In this document: one piece after another, positions 44,354 through 53,524 of the stretch | How positions within the stretch are numbered: the first letter of the stretch is position 1 | Layout: each line of letters opens with the position of its first letter | From: Deltaproteobacteria bacterium | Lineage (GTDB): Bacteria > Bdellovibrionota_B > Oligoflexia > Oligoflexales > Bog-1112 | Length of the DNA: 59,452 nt | NCBI GenBank assembly: GCA_947466225.1 | Contig: CANIBL010000011.1 | Coordinates: 1 to 59,452 of the forward strand | Direction: 5' to 3' | Notes under the pieces: generated by a model | The model's input: only the letters and a program-made list of their open reading frames with translations | Databases searched by the model: none | Told to the model about the DNA's origin: nothing | Position numbers and translations under genes: made by a program

Positions 44354-44591
44354 GATCGATCTCCTCGTTAAAAAAAAGGGTCCCCAAAGGGGACTTATGT
44401 TGTGGGAACCGAATTATTTCTCTGTGCACGAAGAAACGATCCAGCACCTTGATACCATATTACCATATACCTGACGAACACCAACAAGTTTTACGTAAAA
44501 AAAAACAAAAGTAAAACCTTTTTTTTTCCTTTTGTGGGTAAAACCTTTTTTTCTTTCCCGATCGGTGCCCTTTTTTCTTCGGATAGAAGGA

Positions 44592-45665
44592 CTAAAAAAA
44601 CACACCAATACCAAGGTAGATAAGCTGTAGGTCGCTTTTTGTTTGTGTATTTTCTTCACATTCACTTTGATTCGCACAGGGAATGGAGCGGGTCATGCTT
44701 TGGTACCGGTAGAGAAGAGCGCCTGTTAGATACAGGTTGTCTACCGGAAAGAATAAGGCCTGCCCACTGGTTTCGATGCTGGTGCCGGACGTGGAACGAA
44801 TGAACAAGGGTATGCTGCTGAGTGTGCCTCCAAAGGAGAGTGTGGGCATATGGGGGAGAGGGCGTAGATACTGAATCCCAAGATAGGGGCCTGTTGCAAA
44901 GGTAGCGCGTAGGCTCGGTCCTGTCTCTGTAGCATCGGGTTCAGTTAGAAGTGGCAGCTCTAGGGTACCGAGTCCGATCTGAAAGGAAGTATAGGGGTAG
45001 GAAAATGCTTCCAATCGATATTGGTAGGTAACAGTCAGATAACTGCGCCTAACTGCAGTTGTTTCTTGACTTTGATTGGTTGTCGTTGAGGTTATAAATG
45101 AGTGGACTTGTAGGTTGGTGTTGAGTGAACTGCTGGGCGTGAGGATGACTTGAAGTTCAAGACCGAAAGTTCCAAGTTGAGCTTGTCCAGAAAAATGGCT
45201 GTCTGTATTGGAGGCGCGTAGGCTTTCTTTTCCAAGCCCCAAATGTGTAGATAGATATCGAAAGGGGGTTTTAGAAAAGGCTGATTGGTTTTCTTGCTCT
45301 AACTCTTGTATGGCAGATTCTGAGGAAGGTACATCTACTGGAGGTTGAGGAGAGGTTTCAATTGAGAGTGAGGGAAATTGTGCTGTACGCTCTGTTGTAT
45401 CCTGAACCCGGTAGGGCGTGATTTTTTTAAGGAAGGTGCCGGAGGCATTGTATGCGGCAATTTCAAGCTCAAGTATGGGTTCAGATGTCAACAATTCGGT
45501 ATCTGGGGTGGTAAAAAATACATGTCCTTTTTCTGTACGGTTCACGCCAAAATATAAAATGGCGTTTTCTACGGAGGGCCATCGATACTGGACTTGTGCA
45601 CGCGCTTCATGCGGAAAAAGCCACAGTATAAGGACGATAGGTACGCATGTAGGTGTGAATCGCAT
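44592..45665 (-). CDS. Predicted outer-membrane beta-barrel protein
   Basis: 357 residues. MRFTPTCVPIVLILWLFPHEARAQ is a signal peptide. The N-terminal third (about 25-100) looks like an Ig- or FN3-type beta domain (YRWPSVENAILYFGV, ILELEIAAYNASGTFLKKITPYRV). A Pro/Glu-rich linker leads to a long alternating, Thr/Ser-rich C-terminal half with aromatic girdle residues, ending LIYLGIGVFF; a terminal Phe is the usual barrel insertion signal. No named family is recognised. It is divergent from the O-antigen ligase-like gene. Confidence 0.75.
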   Translation of the reverse strand: MRFTPTCVPIVLILWLFPHEARAQVQYRWPSVENAILYFGVNRTEKGHVFFTTPDTELLTSEPILELEIAAYNASGTFLKKITPYRVQDTTERTAQFPSLSIETSPQPPVDVPSSESAIQELEQENQSAFSKTPFRYLSTHLGLGKESLRASNTDSHFSGQAQLGTFGLELQVILTPSSSLNTNLQVHSFITSTTTNQSQETTAVRRSYLTVTYQYRLEAFSYPYTSFQIGLGTLELPLLTEPDATETGPSLRATFATGPYLGIQYLRPLPHMPTLSFGGTLSSIPLFIRSTSGTSIETSGQALFFPVDNLYLTGALLYRYQSMTRSIPCANQSECEENTQTKSDLQLIYLGIGVFF

Positions 45666-45802
45666 GGGATGGAATCATCCTTTTATGGGCAGAAGGTCAC
45701 CAAGACACTTTGGATTCATATTTGAGTTTTGCGCTGCTTCCATTATACTATATCCATTGTTTTTTCGGTTGTGAAAAAATCCTTCTCAGGAGTTTCCCCC
45801 TA

Positions 45803-47068
45803 ATGAAGTTTCACGATATGGTTTCTTCGCGTACCCCGTTTCTTTTTTTGCTGGCCTGTATGGTCTTTCCTTTTGGCGTTGCGGTGCAAAATCTTGTGAT
45901 GGCGCTTTGTGCTGGAATCCTTGTGGTAGAGATTGCACAAGGCAAAAAGGCAGAATCTTGGCTTCAGATGTGGAATACGTTTCGCCTCCCTCTGATCAGT
46001 TCATGGCTTTTTATCGGATGGGGGATTGTGGCTCGACTATGCAATGAAAAGATGCCAACTCGCTTTCCCATGGAATCCTTTGGATACTGGTTATGGGCCT
46101 TATTGCCTTTCTTGTATCGGATGCGATATGGAACAGTAAAATCCCACCAGTGGAGTAAGATTGGACGCTATTTGGTCATCGTCTGTATCAGCTGGGGATT
46201 GTTGGTGCTATCCCAATATTTGTGGAGATGGAGAGTGGTAGGGGTTTCTTTGGCATTGGATGATGGCCGCCCCAAAGGGCTTTTTTCTCACCCACTTACC
46301 CTTGCGTATGCAGCGGGTTTGCTGTGGCCTTTATCCGTACAGTGGAGTTTACGATTTCCCAAAAAAGCCTCTGGGTGGTTGCTTCTCTTGGCAATCGGAG
46401 GCATTTTAGTTCTCACACGTTCTCGTACAGTACAAGCCGTTTCGTTGTTGGTACTGCTTTGGAACCTTTTCTTCTTATTGCGCGGATCTTTTCGGATTGG
46501 GGCTCTTTGTCTTATCTTGGCAGGCGTAGGGGGCGTATTATCGACAAACAATCTGATTTCCCACAACATACGGGCGATGTGGTTTGGAGAGTCTGTAGAT
46601 CGGCACAGTGGATATGCAGATGATCGACTTGCATTTTGGCGTGTGCATGCAAATATGTTTATAGAACATCCCATTATCGGGCACGGGTTTGGTATCACCG
46701 AAGCGTATCGGATGCCTTATTATGAAGCCATCGGATTGCCCGACTTTATTAAGCCGTATCCAGCTCATAATTTGTTTCTTCAAGTTCTTGTTAACGAGGG
46801 TCTGATCGGATTTTCTTTCTTTTTAGTATGGATTGGATGGTACTTGGTTGCCTGTCGCAAGCGGATTCGATCCGCCTTTGCTCAGTCGGTTTTTCTCCAA
46901 ACCTGGGTCGGATTTCTACTGGCAGGTCTTACTCAAAATTCGTTTCAAGACGCCGGCGTACGCATGTGTCTTACCTTGTTTTGTGTGAGTATATGGGTTT
47001 GCATCGAGGAAAAAGAGGACCTTACAGATGGAAGTGACCCCGATTTGGGAGGCCAGTCCCTCCCGTAA
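45803..47068 (+). CDS. O-antigen ligase / polymerase-like membrane protein
   Basis: 421 residues from the ATG at 45803 (CAGGAG ten bases upstream); an earlier in-frame start lacks a ribosome site. About ten to twelve membrane helices and one large periplasmic loop with RLAFWRVHANMFIEHPIIGHGFG and the family motif YPAHNLFLQVLVNEGLIGFS, as in the Wzy_C/WaaL group. These enzymes join or polymerise undecaprenyl-linked sugar chains onto lipid A core or other acceptors at the outer face of the inner membrane. Which of the two jobs it does cannot be decided here. Its 3' end overlaps the acetoacetyl-CoA synthetase start by 41 bases. Confidence 0.85.
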   Translation: MKFHDMVSSRTPFLFLLACMVFPFGVAVQNLVMALCAGILVVEIAQGKKAESWLQMWNTFRLPLISSWLFIGWGIVARLCNEKMPTRFPMESFGYWLWALLPFLYRMRYGTVKSHQWSKIGRYLVIVCISWGLLVLSQYLWRWRVVGVSLALDDGRPKGLFSHPLTLAYAAGLLWPLSVQWSLRFPKKASGWLLLLAIGGILVLTRSRTVQAVSLLVLLWNLFFLLRGSFRIGALCLILAGVGGVLSTNNLISHNIRAMWFGESVDRHSGYADDRLAFWRVHANMFIEHPIIGHGFGITEAYRMPYYEAIGLPDFIKPYPAHNLFLQVLVNEGLIGFSFFLVWIGWYLVACRKRIRSAFAQSVFLQTWVGFLLAGLTQNSFQDAGVRMCLTLFCVSIWVCIEEKEDLTDGSDPDLGGQSLP

Positions 47069-49004
47069 AATATCCAGTCACATGTACCGGTTTCTTGAAA
47101 CCGTACGTACCTCACAGTCCGTGCCGCTTCCCGACTGGAAGGCATTGTATGCATGGTCCATCGCAGAACCTGGTGCTTGCTGGGAACAAGTGGCCCAGTA
47201 CTGTCAGATTCGCTGGCAGCATCCGCCTCGTACGGGGCTTTGCTTGTTGGATCCCACCTCTATGCTTAGTGCACACTGGTTTCCAGAGGGGACCCTTAAT
47301 TTTGCTGAAAACTTGCTGATAGGGCTCTCCACAGGGGAGGTTCTGCTCGAATGTCGAGAGGATGGTTCCCATACATCTTGGACAGGGCCAGCGTTACAGG
47401 GGCGTGTGGCACAGTGGTGCAAGGGGTTACAAGCCCTTGGCGTACAAAAAGGCGATGTGGTAGCTGGCGTTGTTTGTAATGGGGTGGAAGCGGTGGTGGG
47501 GATGTTGGCTACCACTGCTTTAGGGGCCATTTGGTCTTCCTGTTCTCCCGATTTTGGGGCTGCCAGTCTCTTGGATCGACTATCGCAGATACAACCAAAG
47601 GTATGTTTTTATACCGGTTGCTATGTATACAATGGCAAAACCTATGACTGTCGATCGGAAATTGCCGCTTGTGAGGCCGCTTTACCGGAAACCCAGTGGT
47701 TTTCTCTTGGGGCTAAAGGAGAATGGGAAGAGAGGGTCGCCTCTGGGATCGGTGCTACTTACATTCCATTCGTATATACGGAATTTTCACATCCTGTGTA
47801 TATTCTCTTTTCTTCAGGAACCACAGGTAGACCCAAGTGTATCGTGCACAGTGCCGGCGGAACCTTGTTGCAACACAAAAAAGAGCTGATGCTACATAGT
47901 GATATTGGGCTGGGAGATCGACTGTTATTCTATACCACCTGTGGGTGGATGATGTGGAATTGGATGGTTTCCGCCTTAAGTGTCGGGGCTTCTATCGTTA
48001 CCTATGATGGGAGCGTGGCATATCCCGATCTGGGTGCGTTATGGAAATGGGTGGAAAAGGGGCGAGTCACCGTACTGGGTACCAGCCCCAAATTTATTGC
48101 AAGCAATATGGCGCAAGGGATTCATCCATCTAAAATTGCAGATCTTTCTACTTTACGCACCATATTGAGTACGGGAGCCCCTCTGTTGCCCGAGCATGAT
48201 CGTTGGTTGTATCGAGAGGTAAAAACCGATATGCATGTAGCCTCCATTTCGGGGGGGACAGATATTTTATCTTGTTTCATGTTGGGCAATCCCTTACTAC
48301 CTGTGTATTCGGGGGAAATTCAAGCGCCTGGATTGGGAATGGCTATTTCAGCTCGGAGAGAAGATTTTACTCAAGTCTGGGGAGAAAAAGGAGAGTTGGT
48401 TTGTACCGTACCTTTTGTCTCCATGCCAATCGGATTTTGGCAGGATTCAGATCAACAGTTGTACCGGCAGACCTATTTTTCTTTTTTTCCGGGTCGAGAG
48501 GTATGGCGACATGGAGATTTTATCGAAATGACCCCTCATGGGGGGATTGTCGTCCATGGGCGAAGTGATGCAACCTTGAACCCAGGCGGGATTCGCATCG
48601 GTACAGCGGAGATTTATCGGCAAATTGAGACCTTGCCTGGCATACAAGATAGTGTGGCAGTGGGGTACAGTATAGAAGGGGAAGAACGCGTGTTCTTGTT
48701 TGTACAACGCATACCAGCCGAAATGCCCCTTGTTTCGGAGAAAGAATTGGAGGAGCAGATTCGTTCTACCCTTCGCCGAACTCTCTCGCCTCGGCATGTG
48801 CCGTATCGAATTTTTTGGGTGCACCAGATTCCCTATACGCGAAATGGAAAAAAAATGGAGTTGGTGGTGAAGGCAATTCTACAGAATGAGCCCATTTCAA
48901 ACCCAGACTCTGTAGGAAATCCAGAGTCTTTGGCTGAGTATGAAGCCACCCGTTTTTTGCTTCAACAAGAAGGGCGTCAAAATTTTGTCAGTCATCCGCA
49001 TTGA
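47028..49004 (+). CDS. Acetoacetyl-CoA synthetase
   Basis: 658 residues, typical length. Activates acetoacetate to acetoacetyl-CoA with ATP, feeding ketone bodies or polyhydroxyalkanoate-derived acetoacetate back into lipid and energy metabolism. The AMP-binding P-loop is FSSGTTGRPKCIVHSAGG. TTCGWMMWNWMVSAL, GGTDILSCF and HGRSDATLNPGGIRIGTAEIYRQIE (hinge) and the C-terminal YTRNGKKMELVVK with the catalytic Lys fit AACS better than acetyl-CoA synthetase. GAGG precedes the ATG. It overlaps the genes on both sides, which suggests one transcript 45803-51474. Confidence 0.93.
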   Translation: MEVTPIWEASPSRKISSHMYRFLETVRTSQSVPLPDWKALYAWSIAEPGACWEQVAQYCQIRWQHPPRTGLCLLDPTSMLSAHWFPEGTLNFAENLLIGLSTGEVLLECREDGSHTSWTGPALQGRVAQWCKGLQALGVQKGDVVAGVVCNGVEAVVGMLATTALGAIWSSCSPDFGAASLLDRLSQIQPKVCFYTGCYVYNGKTYDCRSEIAACEAALPETQWFSLGAKGEWEERVASGIGATYIPFVYTEFSHPVYILFSSGTTGRPKCIVHSAGGTLLQHKKELMLHSDIGLGDRLLFYTTCGWMMWNWMVSALSVGASIVTYDGSVAYPDLGALWKWVEKGRVTVLGTSPKFIASNMAQGIHPSKIADLSTLRTILSTGAPLLPEHDRWLYREVKTDMHVASISGGTDILSCFMLGNPLLPVYSGEIQAPGLGMAISARREDFTQVWGEKGELVCTVPFVSMPIGFWQDSDQQLYRQTYFSFFPGREVWRHGDFIEMTPHGGIVVHGRSDATLNPGGIRIGTAEIYRQIETLPGIQDSVAVGYSIEGEERVFLFVQRIPAEMPLVSEKELEEQIRSTLRRTLSPRHVPYRIFWVHQIPYTRNGKKMELVVKAILQNEPISNPDSVGNPESLAEYEATRFLLQQEGRQNFVSHPH

Positions 49005-51474
49005 AGGTGCCAATGAGCACAATCTGCAAAATCTAGATATTCAAATTCCACGCCAACAAATTACGGTAATTACTGGGGTCAGTGGATCAGGCAAAAGTAC
49101 GCTGGCCTTCGATACCTTGCTGCAGGAATCCCAACGGCGTTTCTTTTACACCCTTTCTCATTATACGCGACAGTTTCTTGATTTGGGCACACGCCCGAAA
49201 GTGCGCAAGATGACAGGGCTTTCGCCTGCCATTGGGCTCACGCAAAACGAAACTTTTCCCTCGCGTAAGGCAACGTTGGCAAGCCTTACCGATCTTAATG
49301 AACTGATGGGGGTGATGTTTGCCCGCTTTGGAGAGCGGTTGTGTCCGCAGCATCGGGTATCGACGCAAGGGAGCCGCGCCGATCAGATTGTATCGCATAT
49401 GATGGAGTTGGATGTCGCGTACGTGGCCTTATTTGCCCCCCTGGTGACGCAGCGAAAAGGGATTTTTTCTAAAGAGCTGACACAGTGGCGCGAGAAAGGC
49501 TTTCTGCAAGCGTGGATCGATGGACGGTTTGTGGATCTTTCCCAAGAGATTGAACTAGAAAAAGAGAAAAAACATACGATTAAACTCCTGATCGACGTCA
49601 TTCGCATCCAACCCAAATCTCAAGCACGCTTGCTACGGAGTGTGGAACATACCCTGGAAGCTGGACATGGACATGGCGAATATGTGGGATTGTCTAGTGC
49701 TGATCTGCAAAAGTGCGCGCCAGAGAAAGCCTCGCGATTTTCTACTTCGGACGGATGTCCTTTATGTGCCTATAGTTGGCCTGAGTTGGATCCTCGGTAT
49801 TTTTCTGCCAATTCCTTGGGTCAATGTAAATCTTGTGGTGGGTATGGCAGTGGGCACAATTCTGACGAAGAGGAAACGATTGAAAGTGATGGGGTAGAAG
49901 AATCAGAGACAGCCCCTTGCCATGCATGTGAGGGTAGTGGACTTGATGATTCGCTGCGCCACATTCACTTGAAAGGGCATAGCATTCTGACGTGGTATGC
50001 ATGGTCTTGTGCAGAGCTTCTAGAGGAGATTGCGCGGTTACAGCTTCACCATGCGGCCCATCCTGCTGCGACTCGGGTGCTAGAAGAAATTGCTTCGATC
50101 TTACAACGCATCTGTCATCTCGATTTGGGCTATTTGCAACCTCAGCGTCGGGTACGATCTCTTTCGTTAGGTGAGCATCAACGGTTGAATTTGGCCGGTA
50201 TTTTAAGCGAGACGTTACGTGGGGTACTTTATGTATTGGATGAACCCAGTCAAGGACTTCACCCCCATCAGTTGGCCCATTTGTGGCAAACATTTGTTGC
50301 ACTCAAGGAAAGTGGAAATACCGTTGTCATCGTGGATCATGATGACTTTTTGATTCAGAAAGCGGATCATGTCATCGATATGGGACCTGGGGGGGGCAAG
50401 AAGGGCGGGCAGGTTCTCTATGCAGGCCCTCCGATTCGATTGGCAGAGCTCAATGCGGTGAAGACGGCCCAACCAGTTGTGATATCCGATGCTGGGGAGC
50501 TGGAGATTCGAGGGGCAACACTACACAATTTACAGGTCAACTCTGTTCGGTTCCCCTTAGGCGCGATTTCTGTGGTGACGGGCGTTTCCGGTGCAGGTAA
50601 ATCCAGTTTGGTCTTGCAAACCTTGGTGCCCAATTTACAAGCGGCTTGTCAAGGTACGCGTGCGCCTGCTTGGAAGCATTGCAAGCAGGTTGTTGGGTGG
50701 AAAGAGATCGAGTCGGTGGAGGTAATCGACCGAAAGTTGTTGCATAAAAGCAGTTTAAGTACACCGGCTACCTACTTTGATATTTTTATCCTCATCCGAG
50801 ATTTATTCGCCAAAGGAGTTGAGGCCCAGTTGCTGGGGCTTACCCCCCGGCATTTCTCTCTCTATGGAGAGGGGGGACGCTGTGAAGCTTGCAAAGGCAA
50901 AGGGGTCATCACCCATACCATGCGTTTTTTGGCTGAGACGCGAACCCCATGCACGCTTTGTGGAGGCAGGCGTTTTAAGGAGTATCTAGATCAAGTGCGG
51001 TATCGAGATGCCTCGATTGCGGATGTATTGCAGATGACCTTAGAAGAGGCCCTCGCATTTTTTGCCAATCACCGGAAAATCTCGCAGCGGTTACAGCCGG
51101 CTATTGACCTTGGTCTCGGATATCTTTCATTGGGACAACCGACGACGAGTCTTTCTGGAGGCGAAATCCAGCGAATGAAATTGGTTCCATTCTTTGCCAA
51201 ACGTACGGTAGAGCGAACCCTCTTTGTACTCGATGAGCCCACCCGTGGACTCCACAATCGAGACATTGAACCTTTGATGGCTTGCTTGCGTGCTTTGGTG
51301 CAAAAAGGTGGTAGTGTGATTTTGCTGGAGCATCATGTAGGTGTCATGCGTGGGTGTGATTGGTTGGTGGATCTTGGCCCGGGAGCGGCTCATGAAGGGG
51401 GGAGGGTATTGTATCAAGGGGCTCCCATTGGTGTGAAGAAGGTAAAAGCCTCTTTGACAGGTCGGTATTTGTAG
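48940..51474 (+). CDS. Shortened UvrA-like ABC ATPase
   Basis: At most 844 residues (UvrA: about 940). Both ATPase halves are present: Walker A GVSGSGKSTLAF and GVSGAGKSSLVL, signatures LSLGEHQRLNLAGIL (first, with one Gly lost) and LSGGEIQRMKLVPFF (second), and Walker B LYVLDEPSQGLHP and LFVLDEPTRGLHN. Zinc modules CPLCAYSWPELDPRYFS...CKSCGG, CHACEGSGL and CEACKGKGV...CTLCGG are there. The interaction and DNA-binding insertions look reduced. It may be a UvrA2-type paralogue (drug or DNA-adduct tolerance). The ATG at 48940 overlaps the previous gene; a TTG at 48985 with AAGGG upstream is an alternative start. The last 131 bases overlap the secretin gene on the other strand. Confidence 0.88.
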   Translation: MKPPVFCFNKKGVKILSVIRIEGANEHNLQNLDIQIPRQQITVITGVSGSGKSTLAFDTLLQESQRRFFYTLSHYTRQFLDLGTRPKVRKMTGLSPAIGLTQNETFPSRKATLASLTDLNELMGVMFARFGERLCPQHRVSTQGSRADQIVSHMMELDVAYVALFAPLVTQRKGIFSKELTQWREKGFLQAWIDGRFVDLSQEIELEKEKKHTIKLLIDVIRIQPKSQARLLRSVEHTLEAGHGHGEYVGLSSADLQKCAPEKASRFSTSDGCPLCAYSWPELDPRYFSANSLGQCKSCGGYGSGHNSDEEETIESDGVEESETAPCHACEGSGLDDSLRHIHLKGHSILTWYAWSCAELLEEIARLQLHHAAHPAATRVLEEIASILQRICHLDLGYLQPQRRVRSLSLGEHQRLNLAGILSETLRGVLYVLDEPSQGLHPHQLAHLWQTFVALKESGNTVVIVDHDDFLIQKADHVIDMGPGGGKKGGQVLYAGPPIRLAELNAVKTAQPVVISDAGELEIRGATLHNLQVNSVRFPLGAISVVTGVSGAGKSSLVLQTLVPNLQAACQGTRAPAWKHCKQVVGWKEIESVEVIDRKLLHKSSLSTPATYFDIFILIRDLFAKGVEAQLLGLTPRHFSLYGEGGRCEACKGKGVITHTMRFLAETRTPCTLCGGRRFKEYLDQVRYRDASIADVLQMTLEEALAFFANHRKISQRLQPAIDLGLGYLSLGQPTTSLSGGEIQRMKLVPFFAKRTVERTLFVLDEPTRGLHNRDIEPLMACLRALVQKGGSVILLEHHVGVMRGCDWLVDLGPGAAHEGGRVLYQGAPIGVKKVKASLTGRYL

Positions 51475-52801
51475 TCGGCAAAAACTCCTCTCGCAATTCC
51501 GGTGACACATCTGGATCCAGTCGTAACCAGAGATACAGATGTGTTTGCGCTTTATCAAAGAAATCCATTTTGAAAAGTGGTCCTACGATGGGAATATTGC
51601 GCAGCAGAGATACGCTTTGGTTGCGCGTACCATCACTGGCAAAGTCGATCTGTCCCGCAATAAAGGGCACCCCGATTTTTACATCTAACTCACTGGTGAG
51701 GCGTTGGGTTTGCATATGATTGGCTCCCTCGGAAGTCGGGTTTTTAAGAGAAAAATCATAGCGCAAAATGGCGCGATCTTGGGAAAAGGGCAGCGCGGTG
51801 ACTTCCAGTTTAATGCCGTGTTCTTTCCACGTGGGCTCTACAATATCTTGCCCTTCACTTTGGGATTTTCGCACCAAGATAGGGAATTCTCCGCCGCTTT
51901 GGGCACGGGCTGTAATGCCGGCATTGAGGCGAATCATAGGTTCTGCCAATACTTGTACTTTTCGGTCATGGATGAAATCGTGAAATCGCGTTTCATAGGT
52001 TGCAGTCAAGGGGAAAACCCGGGCTTTGATTTTGTTTTCGAACCCCAGTTCTTTTGCCGTCGCTTTTTCCATCAGAAGGGCTTTGAAGGTTAGCCGGTAG
52101 TAGAGATGAGAATCCCAGCTGCGACACAGTACCAAAGGTGGTGGCAAAAATGGAAACTGTTGTTCCACCAAATGTTGGACCAGGGATTTTTTTTGTTGCC
52201 ATTCCTGCTGGGATAAACAATCGAAGGTGAATTGCAAGCTACCAGAAGGGGTCACTTCATAGGAAAAAGGAGCCTGTAATTCTTGGGCTACATAGGTTTT
52301 CCAGCCTTGTAACCCTTTCTCCGAAAGGTGACCGCCATAGAGACAGGTTTTTTCCTCTCGGCATATGGCCTGCAGATTCCAATGATGCAGAAAAGAATCA
52401 GTGCTGCCAGAAATCACCCCTGTTTCTGCGCCGCAGGTTAAGCGGGCCCCTTCGCATAGAGAAAGCCACTGGGCTTGTGCTTCTATTTTTGATTTTGGCT
52501 TGGGTACAATTTCGATATGCAAGCGAGCCCCTACGGTTTCTTGGTCCTGCAGAACAGTGAGGATCACAAATCCGGACTTTAGGGCCGTGAGTTGCCATTT
52601 TTGCCCGCCCAGAAAAACCAGATCCAAGAGACCTTTTCGGGAAAGCTGTAAGGTTTTGGCGCCGGTAAAATGCCGGGATAGGGTTTGCCCTACCTCGAGC
52701 TGTAGAGATTCAAACGGATTTGCTTCCGGTACTGTCTCTGCTGCGCGTAACCCACTGGTACAGAGGAAAAATAGGATGACAATCTTATTCCAGTGCACCA
52801 T
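51344..52801 (-). CDS. Secretin-family outer-membrane pore protein (CpaC/RcpA-like)
   Basis: 485 residues, signal peptide MVHWNKIVILFFLCTSGLRAAE. The N-terminal pilus-type beta domain (VGQTLSRHFTGAKTLQLSRK...KSGFVILTVL) resembles that of Flp/Tad pilus secretins. The C-terminal secretin core shows VLAEPMIRLNAGITARAQSGGEFPI, IKLEVTALPF and VPFIAGQ...LRNIPIVGPLFK, all family motifs. It would form the outer-membrane ring for a Tad-like pilus or secretion machine. No TadA ATPase, prepilin or CpaB is seen nearby, so the other parts lie elsewhere or differ. It is the last gene of a four-gene operon with overlapping ends. Its final ~43 residues, Pro/His-rich, overlap the convergent UvrA-like gene. 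Confidence 0.88.
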   Translation of the reverse strand: MVHWNKIVILFFLCTSGLRAAETVPEANPFESLQLEVGQTLSRHFTGAKTLQLSRKGLLDLVFLGGQKWQLTALKSGFVILTVLQDQETVGARLHIEIVPKPKSKIEAQAQWLSLCEGARLTCGAETGVISGSTDSFLHHWNLQAICREEKTCLYGGHLSEKGLQGWKTYVAQELQAPFSYEVTPSGSLQFTFDCLSQQEWQQKKSLVQHLVEQQFPFLPPPLVLCRSWDSHLYYRLTFKALLMEKATAKELGFENKIKARVFPLTATYETRFHDFIHDRKVQVLAEPMIRLNAGITARAQSGGEFPILVRKSQSEGQDIVEPTWKEHGIKLEVTALPFSQDRAILRYDFSLKNPTSEGANHMQTQRLTSELDVKIGVPFIAGQIDFASDGTRNQSVSLLRNIPIVGPLFKMDFFDKAQTHLYLWLRLDPDVSPELREEFLPTTNTDLSKRLLPSSHQWEPLDTIPSPLHEPLPGQDPPTNHTHA

Positions 52802-53216
52802 AACGAACCTCCGGTTTATCGATACAGATGGGAATCAACTCCCCTTCTACGGCATGGGTGAGTTGCAACGTGGGATATTTTTCCAGCTTTTCCATGAGGC
52901 CTTTGGCCTCTTTACGTGGAACCGCAAGCACAGGAAATGGATCTCGTTGGGCCAGCCAGCTTTTTTCCAAGGCAATGCGGCAAGGGGGGTGCTTGAGAGT
53001 GGGCAGCAAGAGGCTGAGTCCATGATGCACTTGGAGTGGAATTTTTCCCCGTACTTGTTTTGCGGTAAGAGAGAGGTAGAAAGTTTCCTTTTTCCACTTG
53101 GCTCCTTCTATGGGAGGTGTGGCGGATTGATGCCAAAAAGTGGCACAAACCACGCCGGCCAGCAAGCACAGCATATGAGACGGTAAGGCCATCCAAGGTG
53201 GTAGGGTTACAGACAT
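52785..53216 (-). CDS. Small membrane-anchored protein in the secretin operon
   Basis: 143 residues with one N-terminal membrane helix (LPSHMLCLLAGVVCATFW) and a periplasmic domain ending in VLAVPRKEAKGLMEKLEKYPTLQLTHAVEGELIPICI. The position before the secretin and its size would fit a pilus assembly protein of the CpaB/RcpC kind or a secretin pilot, but I see no family signature. It overlaps the next gene's start (52801) and the previous gene's stop (53207), which shows tight coupling. Confidence 0.65.
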   Translation of the reverse strand: MSVTLPPWMALPSHMLCLLAGVVCATFWHQSATPPIEGAKWKKETFYLSLTAKQVRGKIPLQVHHGLSLLLPTLKHPPCRIALEKSWLAQRDPFPVLAVPRKEAKGLMEKLEKYPTLQLTHAVEGELIPICIDKPEVRYGALE

Positions 53217-53524
53217 CGGTACGATACCTCGCGCTTTTCATTTTGAATGACATAAGACTGGGGTTTGTCTGGGTGGAGCCAGCGTGCATAGAAACAAATG
53301 GCCTCTGGTGCAAGACCCGGAGCATGACCTCGCGGCGCATGGTCGATGAGAGGCGGTAGATTGGCCCCTATTTCGAGAGGTGAAGCCAAAAAATGGCGAA
53401 GTGAAAGGGTTGTCTCTGGAATAGAACGGCAACTTTCCATCAGTACGCGCGCTTCTATTTGCGCCACTCCATAGAAAGTAGCTGGCAGGAATATCATCAT
53501 ACCCAAGTTCAAAAATCCGTTCAT
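53207..53524 (-). CDS. TadE-like small membrane protein in the secretin operon
   Basis: 105 residues from the ATG at 53524, which follows GGAGGC. An N-terminal helix with MNGFLNLGMMIFLPATFYGVAQIEARVL has the Glu near the helix end that is typical of TadE/TadF pseudopilins (hydrophobic stretch, then E). It lacks a clear TadE prepilin cleavage site, so this is an inference. The C-terminal half has Cys in EAICFYARWL. It is coupled by overlaps to both neighbours (53521 and 53216). Confidence 0.55.
   Translation of the reverse strand: MNGFLNLGMMIFLPATFYGVAQIEARVLMESCRSIPETTLSLRHFLASPLEIGANLPPLIDHAPRGHAPGLAPEAICFYARWLHPDKPQSYVIQNEKREVSYRCL

Noticed and set aside
43986..44474. Plus- and minus-strand frames across the histone-like gene (FFATFF-type, KEDHEE-type)
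   Set aside because: Shadows of a Lys-rich repeat in other frames; no start signals, and they run through the terminator.
52140..52170. A GGAAACTGTTGTTCCA palindrome resembling the nested terminator family
   Set aside because: It lies inside the secretin coding sequence and lacks the A/T-flanked outer stem, so it is most likely a chance match.
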